In this document: positions 54,422 to 64,000 of the stretch, in pieces
Numbering within the stretch: the stretch's first letter is position 1
Layout of the letters: every line of letters begins with the position of its first letter
Source of the DNA: Sphingomonas sp. MA1305
GTDB lineage: Bacteria; Pseudomonadota; Alphaproteobacteria; Sphingomonadales; Sphingomonadaceae
Length of the DNA: 64,000 nt
Reading direction: 5' to 3'
Assembly (NCBI RefSeq): GCF_016107325.1
Contig: NZ_RCVT01000001.1
Coordinates: 1,240,001-1,304,000, forward strand
Notes under the pieces: generated by a model
The model's database searches: none
What the model saw: the letters and a program-made list of their open reading frames with translations, nothing else
Told to the model about the DNA's origin: nothing
Position numbers and translations under genes: made by a program

Positions 54422-54919
54422 ATGAAAACCCTCGCACTGCTCGCTCTCGTCCCCGTTACCCTGGCTGGCTGCACGCATGATACGCGTGTCTATCCCTCGC
54501 TGGCGCCGCGTGCGGTGGAGCGGGTCGGCTTCGCCGAACCGGTGCGGACCGCGCCCAAGCTGGTGCCCGACCCGGCGCTGGATGCGCAGATCGCCACGTT
54601 GCGCGCCCAGCTGACGAAGCTCGCCGACGGTTTTGCGGGCGACGCCCGGACCGCGGAGGCCGCCGCCAGCCGCGCCCGGGGAGCCGCGGCGGGTAGCGAC
54701 GCCTGGCTGGAGGCGCAGACCGCACTGGCCCAGCTCGACGATTGGCGGGCGCAAACCGGCGCACTCTTGACCGATGTCGAGTCGCGGGCTGGCGATCGCG
54801 CCGCTGAGCTGCAGCCTCCATATCCGGCGCTGGAGGCGCTCCACGATGCCGTCGCCACGGAGGCCGACCGCCAGGGCACGACGATCGACCGGCTGCAGGA
54901 CGGCTTGGCGAAGGCCTAG
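54422..54919 (+). CDS. Lipoprotein with coiled-coil tendency
   Basis: A 165-residue predicted lipoprotein: signal MKTLALLALVPVTLAGC with lipid-accepting Cys17. The mature chain is mostly helical, with Ala-rich amphipathic stretches (LDAQIATLRAQLTKLADGFA, TAEAAASRARGAAAGSDAWL), suggesting coiled-coil contacts in the periplasm. I do not recognise the family. It is divergent from tRNA-Arg, and its 3' end overlaps that of the spermidine-synthase-like gene by 4 bases. Confidence 0.78.
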   Translation: MKTLALLALVPVTLAGCTHDTRVYPSLAPRAVERVGFAEPVRTAPKLVPDPALDAQIATLRAQLTKLADGFAGDARTAEAAASRARGAAAGSDAWLEAQTALAQLDDWRAQTGALLTDVESRAGDRAAELQPPYPALEALHDAVATEADRQGTTIDRLQDGLAKA

Positions 54920-57132
54920 CCGGCACGTCCCGGCGTCAGGCGCAGCAGCGGCAGGATCGTCGAATAATCGTCGGTCCAGGCCGGTACGCCGGGCCGTCCG
55001 ACGATCGCGCGCCAGTCGGGGTCGCCCCCGGTTACGGCGTCCAGCGCGGCCCGATCGCGCGACATGGCGATCCATTGACTGGGCGAGGCATCCGGATCGA
55101 GCGAGGAAGGCTGGAAATAATATTCCGCCGCATGCCAGCCACCCGCCCGCGCCGCCGCGGCCACGACCGGCTCGAGGTCGAGGAAGCGGTTCGAGATGTG
55201 GACGAGGAGGAGCCCGCGCTCGCTCAATACCCGGGCATAGGTGGCGAACGCCTCCCGGGTCATCAAATGCATTGGTATGGCGTCCGAAGAAAAGGCATCG
55301 AGCGCGAGCAGGTCAAGGCTGTCGGCGGGCGATCGCGACAGGCTGACGCGCGCGTCGCCGAGCGTGATCGTGGCGCCGGGCGTGCAGCGTCGCAGATAGG
55401 TGAACCGTCCCGAATCGCGTGCGATGCGCACCACCGTCGGATCGATCTCGAAGAAGGTCCAGCGCTGGCCCGGCCGAGCGTAACAGGCGAGCGTGCCCGT
55501 CCCCAGCCCGACGATGCCAACGCGGGCCAACTCGCCGTAGAGCGCCGGCACGGCCTGTAACGCCTGCCCGACGCCTGATCCGGCGACATAATAGGTCGTC
55601 GGCATCCGTTCGCGGGTGGCATTGCCGGTCAGCTGGATGCCATGGACGGTGGTGCCATGGTCGAGCTCCCGGCGCCCGTCCCCGTCCCGAATCGTGTAGA
55701 CGCCGAAGTAGCTTCGCGTCCGCGCGCCACGGTCCAGCGACAATTCGATGGCGCGCCAGCCCCCGAACAGCGCCAGGGCGCTAACCAGCACGGTCGCATA
55801 GGCGCGGCGCCGGCCGATCGTCGCCAGGCCGATCACCGCGACGAAGACGAAGGCAAAGCCCTGATGCCGTTCGCCGAAGCGACCGGTGGGGTCGAACACC
55901 GCCGCCGCGATGAGCAAGGCGCAGGTTGCGGCGACGATGCTCCAGGCGATCCGCCGCAAGGCATCGGACCACCAGAGATCGCGCAGCCAGCCGGTCAGAT
56001 AGACCTGCGGCACCAGCACACCGGCGGCGAGGATCAGCAGCGGATATTCGTACGTCCAGTCGAACACCGCCGGCGCCACCAGGCCGGCGAATGCGCCGCC
56101 GAGGGCACCGCCTACCGCCGTCGCCAAATAGAAGCCGGTCAGCCGGTCGGGTGCCGGGCGCAGGCGGTAGAGCTGGGTATGCAAAGCCACCGCCGCCATG
56201 AACAGCAGCAGCAGCGCGACGCCGAGATTGGCGAACGGCTGCGTATTGAAGCCGCCGATGATCACTCCGCCGAACAGCAGGATGGTGATCGGCGCGACGC
56301 GGGTCAGGAAATCGGCCGTGTCGCGCCGCGCGGCGAAGGCGATCGTGAAGCTCAGCAGATACAGGCCGAGCGGCAACACCCACAGCAGCGGCATGGCGAC
56401 GATGTCGGTGGTGACATAGGTCGACGTCGCCAGCATGAGACCGGACGGCACCGCCGCCAGCGCGATCCAGTGCGGAACCCGCCAAGGTTTCGCGGGCGCG
56501 CTGGTCGGCCGCGCGCGCTCGCCGCTGCCCGCGCGCGGCAGCCGTGAGGCGCAGAGGAGCACCAGGGCGATCAGCAGCAGATAGCCCGCGCTCCACCCCC
56601 AGCGTTGCAGCCGGAGCGCGAACAAGGGTTCGACCAGCAACGGATAAGCGACGAGCCCGGCGAAGCTACCCAGATTGGAGGCGGCGTACAGACCATAGGG
56701 GTCGCCACCGCTGGCGAGGCCGAACCAGCGTTGGATTAACGGCGCCTGTGCCGACACGGCGAAGAATAAGGGCCCGATCGACACGAGGAGCAACCACGGC
56801 ACCCACCATGCCGGGCTGGCGCCGGCCGGCAGGCCGGCGGCGATCAGGCCGATCGGCAGGAACAGCGCGCCGATCGCAAGGACGGCAAGATGCACCGCCG
56901 CCTGCAGCCACGGCCGCACCCTCGCCAGGGCATGGGCATAGGCATAGCCGCACAGCAGCAGCGTCTGGTAGACCAGCATCGCCGAATTCCACACCGCCGG
57001 CGCCCCGCCGAGCCGCGGCAATGCGATGCGGGCGACAAGCGGCTGGACCAGGAACAGCAGGAACGATCCGGTCAGGATCGTCGCGACGAATAGCATCCGC
57101 CCGCCACGCCCCATCGGCCTGATCTCGGTCAC
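54916..57132 (-). CDS. Fused polytopic membrane / spermidine synthase-like protein
   Basis: A 738-residue protein. Residues 1-480 hold about 12 hydrophobic segments with the family pattern FLVQPLVARIALPRLGGAPA and FALRLQRWGWSAGYLLLIAL. The C-terminal domain (about 510-735) has a SAM-methyltransferase-like fold: GLGTGTL at about residue 540, FFEIDPTVVRIA, and DAFSSDAIPMHLMT. It belongs to the 'fused MFS/spermidine synthase' annotation group, whose substrate is unproven. It would sit in the inner membrane with the synthase domain probably in the cytosol. Confidence 0.88.
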   Translation of the reverse strand: MTEIRPMGRGGRMLFVATILTGSFLLFLVQPLVARIALPRLGGAPAVWNSAMLVYQTLLLCGYAYAHALARVRPWLQAAVHLAVLAIGALFLPIGLIAAGLPAGASPAWWVPWLLLVSIGPLFFAVSAQAPLIQRWFGLASGGDPYGLYAASNLGSFAGLVAYPLLVEPLFALRLQRWGWSAGYLLLIALVLLCASRLPRAGSGERARPTSAPAKPWRVPHWIALAAVPSGLMLATSTYVTTDIVAMPLLWVLPLGLYLLSFTIAFAARRDTADFLTRVAPITILLFGGVIIGGFNTQPFANLGVALLLLFMAAVALHTQLYRLRPAPDRLTGFYLATAVGGALGGAFAGLVAPAVFDWTYEYPLLILAAGVLVPQVYLTGWLRDLWWSDALRRIAWSIVAATCALLIAAAVFDPTGRFGERHQGFAFVFVAVIGLATIGRRRAYATVLVSALALFGGWRAIELSLDRGARTRSYFGVYTIRDGDGRRELDHGTTVHGIQLTGNATRERMPTTYYVAGSGVGQALQAVPALYGELARVGIVGLGTGTLACYARPGQRWTFFEIDPTVVRIARDSGRFTYLRRCTPGATITLGDARVSLSRSPADSLDLLALDAFSSDAIPMHLMTREAFATYARVLSERGLLLVHISNRFLDLEPVVAAAARAGGWHAAEYYFQPSSLDPDASPSQWIAMSRDRAALDAVTGGDPDWRAIVGRPGVPAWTDDYSTILPLLRLTPGRAG

Positions 57133-57156
57133 GGCTGCGCCGGACCGCAGCGTCGA

Positions 57157-58149
57157 TCAGCCATGCAACAGCCGCGCCGCATGCGCCGCATGATAGGTCA
57201 GCACGCCCGCACAGCCCGCGCGCTTGAAGGCCAGCAGCGTTTCCAGCACCAGCGCGTCGCGATCGCCCGCCCCGGCCGCAACCGAGGCCTCCAGCATCGC
57301 ATATTCGCCCGACACCTGATAGGCGAAGACCGGCACCTCGAACCGCTGCTTCACCCGGACGATAATGTCGAGATAGGGCAGACCGGGCTTGACCATGACG
57401 CTGTCGGCCCCCTCCGCCAGGTCGAGCGCGACCTCGCGCAGCGCCTCCTCGGCATTGGCGTGATCCATCTGATAGGTCTTCTTGTCGCCCTTCAGCAGGC
57501 CGCGGCTGCCGACCGCGTCGCGGAATGGGCCATAGAAGCCGCTGGCGTATTTCGCGGCATAGCTCATGATTTGCACATTGTGGGCACCCTCGCCTTCCAA
57601 CGCCGTGCGGATCATGCCGATGCGGCCGTCCATCATGTCGGACGGCGCGACGATGTCGGCGCCGGCGCGTGCCTGATTGAGCGCCTGCTCGATGAGGATG
57701 GCGGCCGTGTCGTCGTTGCGGACATAGCCGGCCGCGTCGACCAGCCCGTCATGGCCATGGGTCGTGTAGGGATCGAGCGCAACGTCGGTCAGCACGCCGA
57801 CCTCCGGCACCGCATCCTTGATCGCGCGGGTCGCGCGACACATGAGATTGTCCGGATTGAGCGCCTCGCGCCCGTCGTCGGTTTTCAGCGCGGCATCGGT
57901 GTAGGGGAATAACGCGACGCAGGGGATGCCGAGGTCACGCGCCTCGCGAGCCCGTGCGACGATGCCGTCGACCGACCAGCGCGACACACCCGGCAGGCTG
58001 TCGATCGGTTGCTCGACCCCCTGCCCCTCCGTCACGAACAGCGGCCAGATCAGGTCGGCCGGGGTGAGGACGTTTTCGGCGTGGAGGCGGCGGCTCCAGG
58101 CGGAGGCGCGGGTGCGACGCAGGCGGAGCGCAGGATAGGCAGCGGTCAT
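57157..58149 (-). CDS. hemB: Porphobilinogen synthase (delta-aminolevulinate dehydratase)
   Basis: A 330-residue HemB. Catalytic lysines are K200 (SYAAKYASGFYGPFRD) and K254 (VMVKPGLPYLD, Schiff base). The metal region TDVALDPYTTHGHDG has Asp residues where zinc enzymes carry Cys, so this is the magnesium-dependent type usual in alphaproteobacteria and Pseudomonas. It condenses two aminolevulinate molecules in heme synthesis. ATG 58149 has AAGGAA just upstream and fits the family start; upstream in-frame ATGs are less likely. It is divergent from the lipid kinase gene. Confidence 0.96.
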   Translation of the reverse strand: MTAAYPALRLRRTRASAWSRRLHAENVLTPADLIWPLFVTEGQGVEQPIDSLPGVSRWSVDGIVARAREARDLGIPCVALFPYTDAALKTDDGREALNPDNLMCRATRAIKDAVPEVGVLTDVALDPYTTHGHDGLVDAAGYVRNDDTAAILIEQALNQARAGADIVAPSDMMDGRIGMIRTALEGEGAHNVQIMSYAAKYASGFYGPFRDAVGSRGLLKGDKKTYQMDHANAEEALREVALDLAEGADSVMVKPGLPYLDIIVRVKQRFEVPVFAYQVSGEYAMLEASVAAGAGDRDALVLETLLAFKRAGCAGVLTYHAAHAARLLHG

Positions 58150-58219
58150 GACGTTCCTTGCCATGATGGATCTCGACCGGCTTGCCAAGCGTTGCGCGGC
58201 CGTAACCACTGGATGTGTC

Positions 58220-59104
58220 ATGACCGACTTCACCTCGGCCGCGCTGATCGTCAACGCCAAGTCGCGCAAGGGACAGAGGCTGTTCCGCCGCGCCTGCGCG
58301 GCGATGGACGGCCTGCCGTTCCCGGTCGATGCTCATGCCGTCGAGGATCCGGACGACTTGGAGGTGACGGTCGCGCGGGCCTTGGCCAAGAAGCCGCAGC
58401 TCGTCATCTTGGGTGGCGGCGACGGCACGATCAGCGGGTTGGTCGATCTGCTCGTCGGCAAGGACGTCGTGCTCGGCGTGTTGCCGCTCGGCACCGCCAA
58501 CAGTTTCGCGCGCACGTTGGGCCTGCCGCTCGACGTGCCGGGGGCGGTGGAGGCGATCCGCAGCGGCCGGCGCAAGCGGATCGATCTCGGCATGATCGAC
58601 AACGACTATTTCGCCAATTGCGCGGCGATGGGGATCAGCCCGCAGATCGCCGAGACGGTACCGCACAACCTCAAGAAGGTGTTGGGACGGGTCGGCTATC
58701 TTGGTTGGGCCGCCTATCAGTTCGCGCGCTTCAAGCCGTTCACGTTGATCGTCGACGACGGTTCGGGCGAGAAGCGGATGCGCGTCACCGAGGTGCGGAT
58801 GTCGAATGGGCCCTATCATGGCGGCACCTGGCTGGTCGACGATGCGGCGGTCGACTCGGGCGAGATCGTCGTGCAGGCTGTGGTCGGCCACTACAAGCGC
58901 CGTTTGGTGCGCAATTGGGCGGCGAGTTTCGTCGGCTCGTCGGCGCGCCACCACGACACGGTCACCTTTCGCGGCAGGAGCCTGCGCGTCGCGACCGAGC
59001 CGCCCTTGCCGATCTCGATCGACGGCGAGGTACTCGCCCACACGCCGGTCACCGCCCGGATCGCGGCGGGCGTGATCGAGGTGATGGTGCCGGCGGAAAT
59101 CTGA
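58220..59104 (+). CDS. YegS/diacylglycerol-kinase-family lipid kinase
   Basis: A 294-residue protein with the DAGK catalytic domain: IVNAKSRKG near the start, the nucleotide-binding GGGDGTISGLVD (about residues 73-84), GVLPLGTANSFART, then the C-terminal beta-sandwich with RMSNGPYHGGTW and a terminal IDGE motif. Family members phosphorylate lipids such as diacylglycerol, phosphatidylglycerol or sphingoid bases. In a sphingomonad a sphingolipid substrate is conceivable but unproven. ATG 58220 fits the family; the frame begins earlier at 58148. Confidence 0.88.
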   Translation: MTDFTSAALIVNAKSRKGQRLFRRACAAMDGLPFPVDAHAVEDPDDLEVTVARALAKKPQLVILGGGDGTISGLVDLLVGKDVVLGVLPLGTANSFARTLGLPLDVPGAVEAIRSGRRKRIDLGMIDNDYFANCAAMGISPQIAETVPHNLKKVLGRVGYLGWAAYQFARFKPFTLIVDDGSGEKRMRVTEVRMSNGPYHGGTWLVDDAAVDSGEIVVQAVVGHYKRRLVRNWAASFVGSSARHHDTVTFRGRSLRVATEPPLPISIDGEVLAHTPVTARIAAGVIEVMVPAEI

Positions 59105-59117
59105 GCGCGGCCGCGGT

Positions 59118-60554
59118 CTAGCCGACCGGCATCTGCTTGCCGGCCGGATCGCTCTGCGACAGCGTCTGCTCATGCGCCTCGTCGCGGCTGACCAGACGGC
59201 CGCGTCGCCACGTGCCCGCACGGTAATAAGCGATCGTCATCACCATCGAGGCGATCGACCCCGCCGGGAAACTCCACCACAGGCCGTCCGCCCCCCAGCC
59301 GGGCAGCAGCGCATAGGCGGTGCCGATCCGCACCGGGAATAGCGCGATCGCCAGGATGACCAGCGGCGCGACGACCGCACCATTGGCACGTACCGTCGCC
59401 AACAGCACCATGGTGACGCCGAACAGGATGAAGCTCCAGCTGACGATCAGGTTGATCTTGCCGGCGATGCCGATCGCCGCCGGCACGTCACCCAGGAACA
59501 GCCAGAGCACGTGCCGGTCGAGTACGGCGACGACCGCCACCAGCCCGCCGGTGAGGGCAAGGTTCATCAGCAATCCCGAACGGGTGATGCGATCGACGCG
59601 ATCCCAGCGACCGGCACCGATATTCTGCGCGACCATCGCGCTCACCGCCGCCCCGATCGACATCGCCGGCATCTGGATATAGGTCCATAGCTGCGTCGCC
59701 GCGCCATAGGCCGCGGTGGTGGTGGTTCCCTGACGGTTGACCAGACCGATCATCGCCAGCGCCGATCCGGTCGCGACGAACATCTGCAGGCCCATCGGTA
59801 TCCCCTTGGCGACGATCGGTCGCAGTTCCGCGCCCGTCGGGCGCAGATAGCGCCACTCCGCACCGCGCAGTCGGATCGGCAGGTCGCGGCGATAGACGAA
59901 AGCGAGCAGGGCTATCAGCGCCACCGCATTGCCGATCACCGTGGCGGTCGCCGATCCGGCGATACCAAGCGCCGGGATCGGTCCCAGCCCGCGGATCAGC
60001 ACGGGGTTGAGCGTCACGTCGATCACCGAACCCAGCGCCATGAAGCGCAGCGGCGTCACCGAATCGCCCGTCCCGCGCAGCGCCATGCTGATCAGCGTCG
60101 CCAGGAAGCCCATCGGCATCGACAGGAAGATGATCCGCAGATAGTCGCGCGCCAGCGGGTAGACCTCCGCCGGGGTGGCCAGAGCGTGGAGGATCGCCGG
60201 CGCCGCGGCGATGCCGATCGCCACCACGGCGAGCGAGGCGACGCCGAACAGGCCCAGCGCCGCACCGAACACGCGTCGTACCGCGTCGATGTCGCGCCGG
60301 CCCATGTTCTGGCCGATCAGGATCGTCGCCGCCATGCCGAAGCCGAAGACCGCGGCCACCAGCAGGAACAGCACCAGATTGGCATTGGTGGTCGCCGCCA
60401 GCGCCCGCTCACCCAGCAACTGGCCGATCCAGATCGCGTTGATCGATCCGTTGACCGACTGCAGGATGCTGGAGCCGAGCGTCGGCAAAGCGAAGAGCAG
60501 CAGCGTGCGCCCGATGGGCCCGCTGGTCAGATCGCGTGGCGGGCGCCCGGCCAC
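59118..60554 (-). CDS. MATE-family efflux transporter
   Basis: A 478-residue multidrug and toxin extrusion protein with 12 hydrophobic segments and internal repeat symmetry (ATILIGQNMGRRDIDAVRRV in the first half, SAMVAQNIGAGRWDRVDRIT in the second). It exports cations or drugs using Na+ or H+ gradients across the inner membrane. The start is best placed at GTG 60554, directly after the valS stop at 60559; upstream residues belong to valS's shadow. It is probably cotranscribed with valS. Confidence 0.9.
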   Translation of the reverse strand: MAGRPPRDLTSGPIGRTLLLFALPTLGSSILQSVNGSINAIWIGQLLGERALAATTNANLVLFLLVAAVFGFGMAATILIGQNMGRRDIDAVRRVFGAALGLFGVASLAVVAIGIAAAPAILHALATPAEVYPLARDYLRIIFLSMPMGFLATLISMALRGTGDSVTPLRFMALGSVIDVTLNPVLIRGLGPIPALGIAGSATATVIGNAVALIALLAFVYRRDLPIRLRGAEWRYLRPTGAELRPIVAKGIPMGLQMFVATGSALAMIGLVNRQGTTTTAAYGAATQLWTYIQMPAMSIGAAVSAMVAQNIGAGRWDRVDRITRSGLLMNLALTGGLVAVVAVLDRHVLWLFLGDVPAAIGIAGKINLIVSWSFILFGVTMVLLATVRANGAVVAPLVILAIALFPVRIGTAYALLPGWGADGLWWSFPAGSIASMVMTIAYYRAGTWRRGRLVSRDEAHEQTLSQSDPAGKQMPVG

Positions 60555-60558
60555 GCCC

Positions 60559-63228
60559 TCAGCCCAGCCGCGCCAGCGCGGCGGACAGGCGCTCCGCCTC
60601 CGCACTCTTGTCGGCATGATCGGCACGCGCCTTGTCGACCGCCTCCGGCTTGGCCCGCTCGACGAAGCTCGGATTGTTCAGCCGACCGGCGAGCCCGTCG
60701 CGCTCCTTCTCCGCCGCGGCGATCGCCTTGGTCAGGCGCGTGCGCTCGGCGTCGAGATCGATCACCCCCTCCAGCGGCAAGACGAAGGTCGCCTCGTCGA
60801 CGACGACCTGCGCCGCTCCGCCCGACGGCGCGTCGTCGGCGGAGAGATCGACCCGCGCGAGACGGGCGATCACCGCCGTCTGGCGCGCGAGCCGGGCCGC
60901 CGTCCCCTCCCCGGCGCCGCGGACATGAAACGGCAGTCGAGCGCCTGGCGGGACGTTGAGCTCGGTCCGCACGGCGCGAATCTCGCCGACCAGACGGATC
61001 AGCCAGTCGACCTCCGCCTCCGCGGCGGGATCGAGGCTGCGCGCGTCCGCCATCGGCCAGCGCGCGACGATCAGATCGTGGTCGCGCGGGGTCCCCTCCG
61101 GTGCCATCGCATGCCACAATTCCTCGGTGATGAACGGCATGAACGGATGGAGCATCACCAGGATCTGGTCCAACACCCAGCCGGCGACCGCGCGGGTCTC
61201 GTCGTCGATCGCCCCCTTGATCAGCTCGAGATACCAATCGCAGAAGCGGCTCCACACGAATTGGTAGATGGCGTTGGCGGCCCCGTCGAAGCGATAGTCG
61301 GCAAGCGCGAGGTCGACCGCCTGCACCGTGCGGATCGTCTCCGCGACGATCCACTGGTTGACCGCCAGCGTCGCGGCCGGCGCCTCCAGCGTCGACGATC
61401 CGCCGATGCCGTTCGCCTGCGCGAAACGGGCCGCATTCCACAGCTTGGTCGCGAAGTTGCGATAGCCCTCGACCCGCTTCTCATCCATCTTGATGTCGCG
61501 GCCCTGGCTCTCCATCGCCGCCATGAAGAAGCGCAGCGCGTCGGCGCCGTACCGGTCGATCAGCCCGAGCGGATCGACGGTATTGCCCTTCGACTTCGAC
61601 ATCTTGGCGCCATCTGCGGCGCGCACGAGGCCATGCAGGTACAGCGTCTTGAACGGCACCTCGCCCATGAAGTGCAGCCCCTGCATCATCATCCGCGCAT
61701 CCCAGAAGAACAGGATGTCGAATCCGGACACGAGCACGTCATTGGGATAGCGGCCGCCCAGCGTGCGGTCATCGCCATCGGGCCAGCCCAGCGTGGCGAA
61801 CGGCCACAGCGCGGACGAGAACCAAGTGTCGAGCACGTCCGGATCACGGGTCAGCACGACACCCTCGCCGGCTTGCGCCTGCGCCTCGGCCTCAGTTTCT
61901 GCGACGAAGACCCGCCCATCGTCGGCGAACCAGGCAGGGATCTGATGCCCCCACCACAATTGCCGCGATACGCACCACGGCTGGATGTTCTCCATCCAGT
62001 TGAAGAACGTCTTCTCCCATGTCTTGGGAACGATCTTGATCGCCTCGCTCCGCACCGCCTCGATGGCCGGCTGCGCCAGCGTCTTGGCATCGACATACCA
62101 TTGGTCGGTCAGCCACGGCTCGATCACCACCCCCGATCGGTCGCCGAACGGCGTCTGGATCGTGCGTGGCTCGGCGTCGTGCTCCACGCCGTCCTTGTCG
62201 ACGTGCGGGATCAGGACGCCGTCCGCCTTCAGCCGCGCGACCACTGCCGCGCGCGCCTCCGCGGTCGACAGACCGAGGAACGCGTCGGGGATCAGGCCGT
62301 CGGCGGTCTGGCCGATCCGCGCCTTGGCATCCAGCATGTTGAGCATGTCGCGCGCCTCGATCCCAGCGCGGCGACCGACATCGAAGTCGTTAAAGTCGTG
62401 GCCCGGCGTGATCTTCACCGCGCCCGATCCCAGCGCCGGATCGGCATGTTCGTCGGCGACGATCGGGATCAGCCGCCCAGTGATCGGCAGCCGCACCTGC
62501 TGGCCGACCAACGCTGTGTAGCGCGCATCGTCCGGGTGCACCGCAACCGCCATGTCGGCCAGCATCGTCTCGGGCCGCGTCGTCGCCACCTCGATGAAGC
62601 CGGAACCGTCGGCGAGCGGATAGCGCAGCCGCCAGAAGCTGCCCTTCACCTCGCGCGTCTCGACCTCCAGGTCGCTGATCGCGGTACCGAGGCCGGAGTC
62701 CCAATTGACCAATCGCTTGTCGCGGTAGAGCAGCCCTTGCCGATGCAGCTCGACGAAGACCTTGAGCACAGCCTTCGAAAAGCCTTCGTCCATCGTGAAT
62801 CGCTCGTTGGCCCAATCCATTGAGCAGCCGAGCCGGCGCAGCTGGCGGGTGATCTGCCCGCCGCTCTCCGCCTTCCACTCCCAGACTTTGGCGACGAAGT
62901 CGTCACGGCCGAAGTCGGTGCGCTTCTCGCCCTTGGCCGCCATCTGGCGCTCGACCACCATCTGCGTCGCGATGCCGGCATGGTCCGTACCGACCACCCA
63001 CAAAGCATCCTTGCCCTTCAGCCGCGCATGGCGCGTCAGGATGTCCTGCAGCGTATTGTCGAGCGCGTGGCCGATATGCAGGCTGCCCGTGACGTTGGGC
63101 GGCGGATTGACGATCGTCCACGGCTCCGCCCCCGGCCGGTCGGGACGGAATAGGCCTTGTTCCTCCCAATGCTGGTACCAGCGGGTTTCGATGGCGGCGG
63201 GGTCGAAGGTCTTGGGAAGCTCGGTCAT
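60559..63228 (-). CDS. valS: Valyl-tRNA synthetase
   Basis: An 889-residue class I synthetase. [15 protein letters not shown] (HIGH at 51-54) and KMSKSKGN (about residue 540) are the ATP-binding signatures, with the CP1 editing domain between ([19 protein letters not shown]). An anticodon-binding region follows, and a C-terminal coiled coil ([20 protein letters not shown], the tRNA-clamping arm) ends it. It charges tRNA-Val in the cytosol. The MATE gene follows on the same strand. Confidence 0.97.
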   Translation of the reverse strand: MTELPKTFDPAAIETRWYQHWEEQGLFRPDRPGAEPWTIVNPPPNVTGSLHIGHALDNTLQDILTRHARLKGKDALWVVGTDHAGIATQMVVERQMAAKGEKRTDFGRDDFVAKVWEWKAESGGQITRQLRRLGCSMDWANERFTMDEGFSKAVLKVFVELHRQGLLYRDKRLVNWDSGLGTAISDLEVETREVKGSFWRLRYPLADGSGFIEVATTRPETMLADMAVAVHPDDARYTALVGQQVRLPITGRLIPIVADEHADPALGSGAVKITPGHDFNDFDVGRRAGIEARDMLNMLDAKARIGQTADGLIPDAFLGLSTAEARAAVVARLKADGVLIPHVDKDGVEHDAEPRTIQTPFGDRSGVVIEPWLTDQWYVDAKTLAQPAIEAVRSEAIKIVPKTWEKTFFNWMENIQPWCVSRQLWWGHQIPAWFADDGRVFVAETEAEAQAQAGEGVVLTRDPDVLDTWFSSALWPFATLGWPDGDDRTLGGRYPNDVLVSGFDILFFWDARMMMQGLHFMGEVPFKTLYLHGLVRAADGAKMSKSKGNTVDPLGLIDRYGADALRFFMAAMESQGRDIKMDEKRVEGYRNFATKLWNAARFAQANGIGGSSTLEAPAATLAVNQWIVAETIRTVQAVDLALADYRFDGAANAIYQFVWSRFCDWYLELIKGAIDDETRAVAGWVLDQILVMLHPFMPFITEELWHAMAPEGTPRDHDLIVARWPMADARSLDPAAEAEVDWLIRLVGEIRAVRTELNVPPGARLPFHVRGAGEGTAARLARQTAVIARLARVDLSADDAPSGGAAQVVVDEATFVLPLEGVIDLDAERTRLTKAIAAAEKERDGLAGRLNNPSFVERAKPEAVDKARADHADKSAEAERLSAALARLG

Positions 63229-63287
63229 AGGCAGCGGCTCTTAGCCAGCGCCGATGCCCCCGTCACCCCCGGCCCGTGCCGCGCTCG

Positions 63288-64000
63288 TCACTGGGCAGGC
63301 GCGTCCTTCGTCCACTTGTCCATCCAGCCAAGCACCTCGTGATACCATTGCCGTGAATTGTTCGGTTTCAGCACCCAATGGTTCTCGTTGGGGTTGACCA
63401 CCAGCCGCGACGGGACGCCGCGGCGTTGCAGCGCGGTGAAGGCGGCGATCCCCTGGGTATAGGGGATACGGAAATCCTTTTCGCCGGTGATCACCAGCAT
63501 CGGCGTCTTCCAGTTCTGGACGTAATTGACCGGGTTCCACTTTTCGAAAGCGGCCGGGTCCTGGAAATAGGCCTTGCCGCCATGTTCCCATTCGTCGAAC
63601 CACAGTTCATCTGTCTCATAGGCCATGGCGCGGGCGTCGAAGACGCCGTCATGCTGAACGATGCACTTGAAACGATCCGGCCAGCGCCCCTCGATCCAGT
63701 TCATCATATAGCCGCCGTAGGAGGCGCCGAGCGCGCAGGCGCGGTTGCCGTCGAGCCAGTCGAACTTGGCGGTCGCCGCGGCGAGGCCCTTCTGCAGATC
63801 CTCGAGCGGCCAGCCGCCCCAATTGTTACTGATTGCGTCGGTGAACGCTTGGCCGTAGCCGGTCGAGCCGTGGAAATCGACGGCGACGAGGCCAAAGCCC
63901 GCACCGGCGAACACCGCCGGGTTCCAGCGATACGACCAGCTGTTGTCGCTCGATCCCTGCGGGCCACCGTGGACCATATAGGCGATCGGCAGCTTGCCGG
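63288..64000 (-). CDS. C-terminal part of an S9-family serine peptidase, cut by the right edge
   Basis: The frame enters from the right edge (GKLPIAYMVHGGPQGSSDNS) and runs to a stop at 63288, showing about 237 residues of the catalytic alpha/beta-hydrolase domain. The nucleophile lies in GASYGGYMMNW, the acid in GEKDFRIPY and the His in NENHWV. This matches prolyl-oligopeptidase-family (S9C, acylaminoacyl-peptidase-like) enzymes, whose N-terminal beta-propeller would lie outside the window. Whether it is exported cannot be judged here. Confidence 0.9.
   Translation of the reverse strand, partial: GKLPIAYMVHGGPQGSSDNSWSYRWNPAVFAGAGFGLVAVDFHGSTGYGQAFTDAISNNWGGWPLEDLQKGLAAATAKFDWLDGNRACALGASYGGYMMNWIEGRWPDRFKCIVQHDGVFDARAMAYETDELWFDEWEHGGKAYFQDPAAFEKWNPVNYVQNWKTPMLVITGEKDFRIPYTQGIAAFTALQRRGVPSRLVVNPNENHWVLKPNNSRQWYHEVLGWMDKWTKDAPAQ

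Noticed and set aside
60175..62823. An 882-codon open frame antisense to valS
   Set aside because: valS on the opposite strand has full family motifs. Long antisense frames are expected in GC-rich genes with strong third-position bias, and this product has no recognisable domain.
1..64000. CRISPR array, prophage, transposase or integrase
   Set aside because: No regularly spaced repeats, phage structural genes, transposase or integrase motifs were seen. The two tRNAs have no adjacent integrase or visible duplicated attachment sequence.

Overview
The window looks like ordinary chromosome from a sphingomonad (Sphingomonas or a close relative, Alphaproteobacteria). The DNA is GC-rich. There are two TonB-dependent receptors without siderophore-synthesis genes, a pyruvate dehydrogenase E1-beta carrying its own lipoyl domain, a fused CysN/CysC, a HemB with an Asp-type (non-Cys) metal site, UbiK, and several small proteins I associate with sphingomonads. 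About 60 protein genes and two tRNAs are supported. I see no insertion sequence, prophage, integrase or CRISPR array.

Region by region. 1-4.9 kb: the start of a gene leaving the left edge, a divergent atypical SDR / XRE regulator pair around a clear operator, a SulP anion transporter and small hypothetical genes. 5-13.7 kb: a probable catabolic/uptake cluster with a short-chain dehydrogenase, a TetR regulator, a spinster-type MFS carrier, a secreted carboxylesterase, an acyl-CoA ligase and a TonB receptor. Two promoters in it (MFS and TonB receptor) share similar palindromes next to a consensus -35 box. 13.9-16.8 kb: a class A beta-lactamase-like protein without the usual omega-loop Glu, tRNA-Gln, IlvE and a MarR regulator. 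16.8-24.8 kb: a second TonB receptor, ProC-YbjN, UbiK, TspO, a TlyA-type rRNA methyltransferase, an RBBP9-like hydrolase and a luciferase-like monooxygenase. 24.9-31.2 kb: a small exported protein, a polysaccharide deacetylase with a histidine kinase whose ATP-binding domain is degenerate, an Lrp regulator, and PdhA/PdhB.

31.7-41.1 kb: MFS-CysK-SleB in overlapping frames, an acyl-CoA dehydrogenase with a MerR regulator, HisI with a lipoprotein, a small KGG/SAP-like protein, PurF and an SDR. 41.1-45.7 kb: cyclopropane fatty acid synthase with a histone-deacetylase-like hydrolase, a hormone-sensitive-lipase-type esterase, RppH and a DUF481 outer-membrane protein. 45.8-53.2 kb: an arginine succinyltransferase operon (M20 hydrolase-AstA-AstB), a small membrane protein and the sulfate-activation operon CysD-CysN/C-CysQ. 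53.2-64 kb: a bile-acid:Na+ symporter-like protein, tRNA-Arg, a lipoprotein, a membrane-anchored spermidine-synthase-like protein, HemB, a YegS-like lipid kinase, a MATE transporter, ValS and a truncated S9 peptidase at the right edge.

Many neighbours overlap by 4 bases (ATGA or GTGA), which points to translational coupling within operons. GC-rich hairpins separate most convergent gene pairs. Nothing here amounts to an obviously new multi-gene system. The items most worth a second look are the shared operators in the 5-13.7 kb cluster, the beta-lactamase-like protein, the degenerate kinase, the M20 hydrolase in the arginine operon, and the palindrome cluster at the end of astB.
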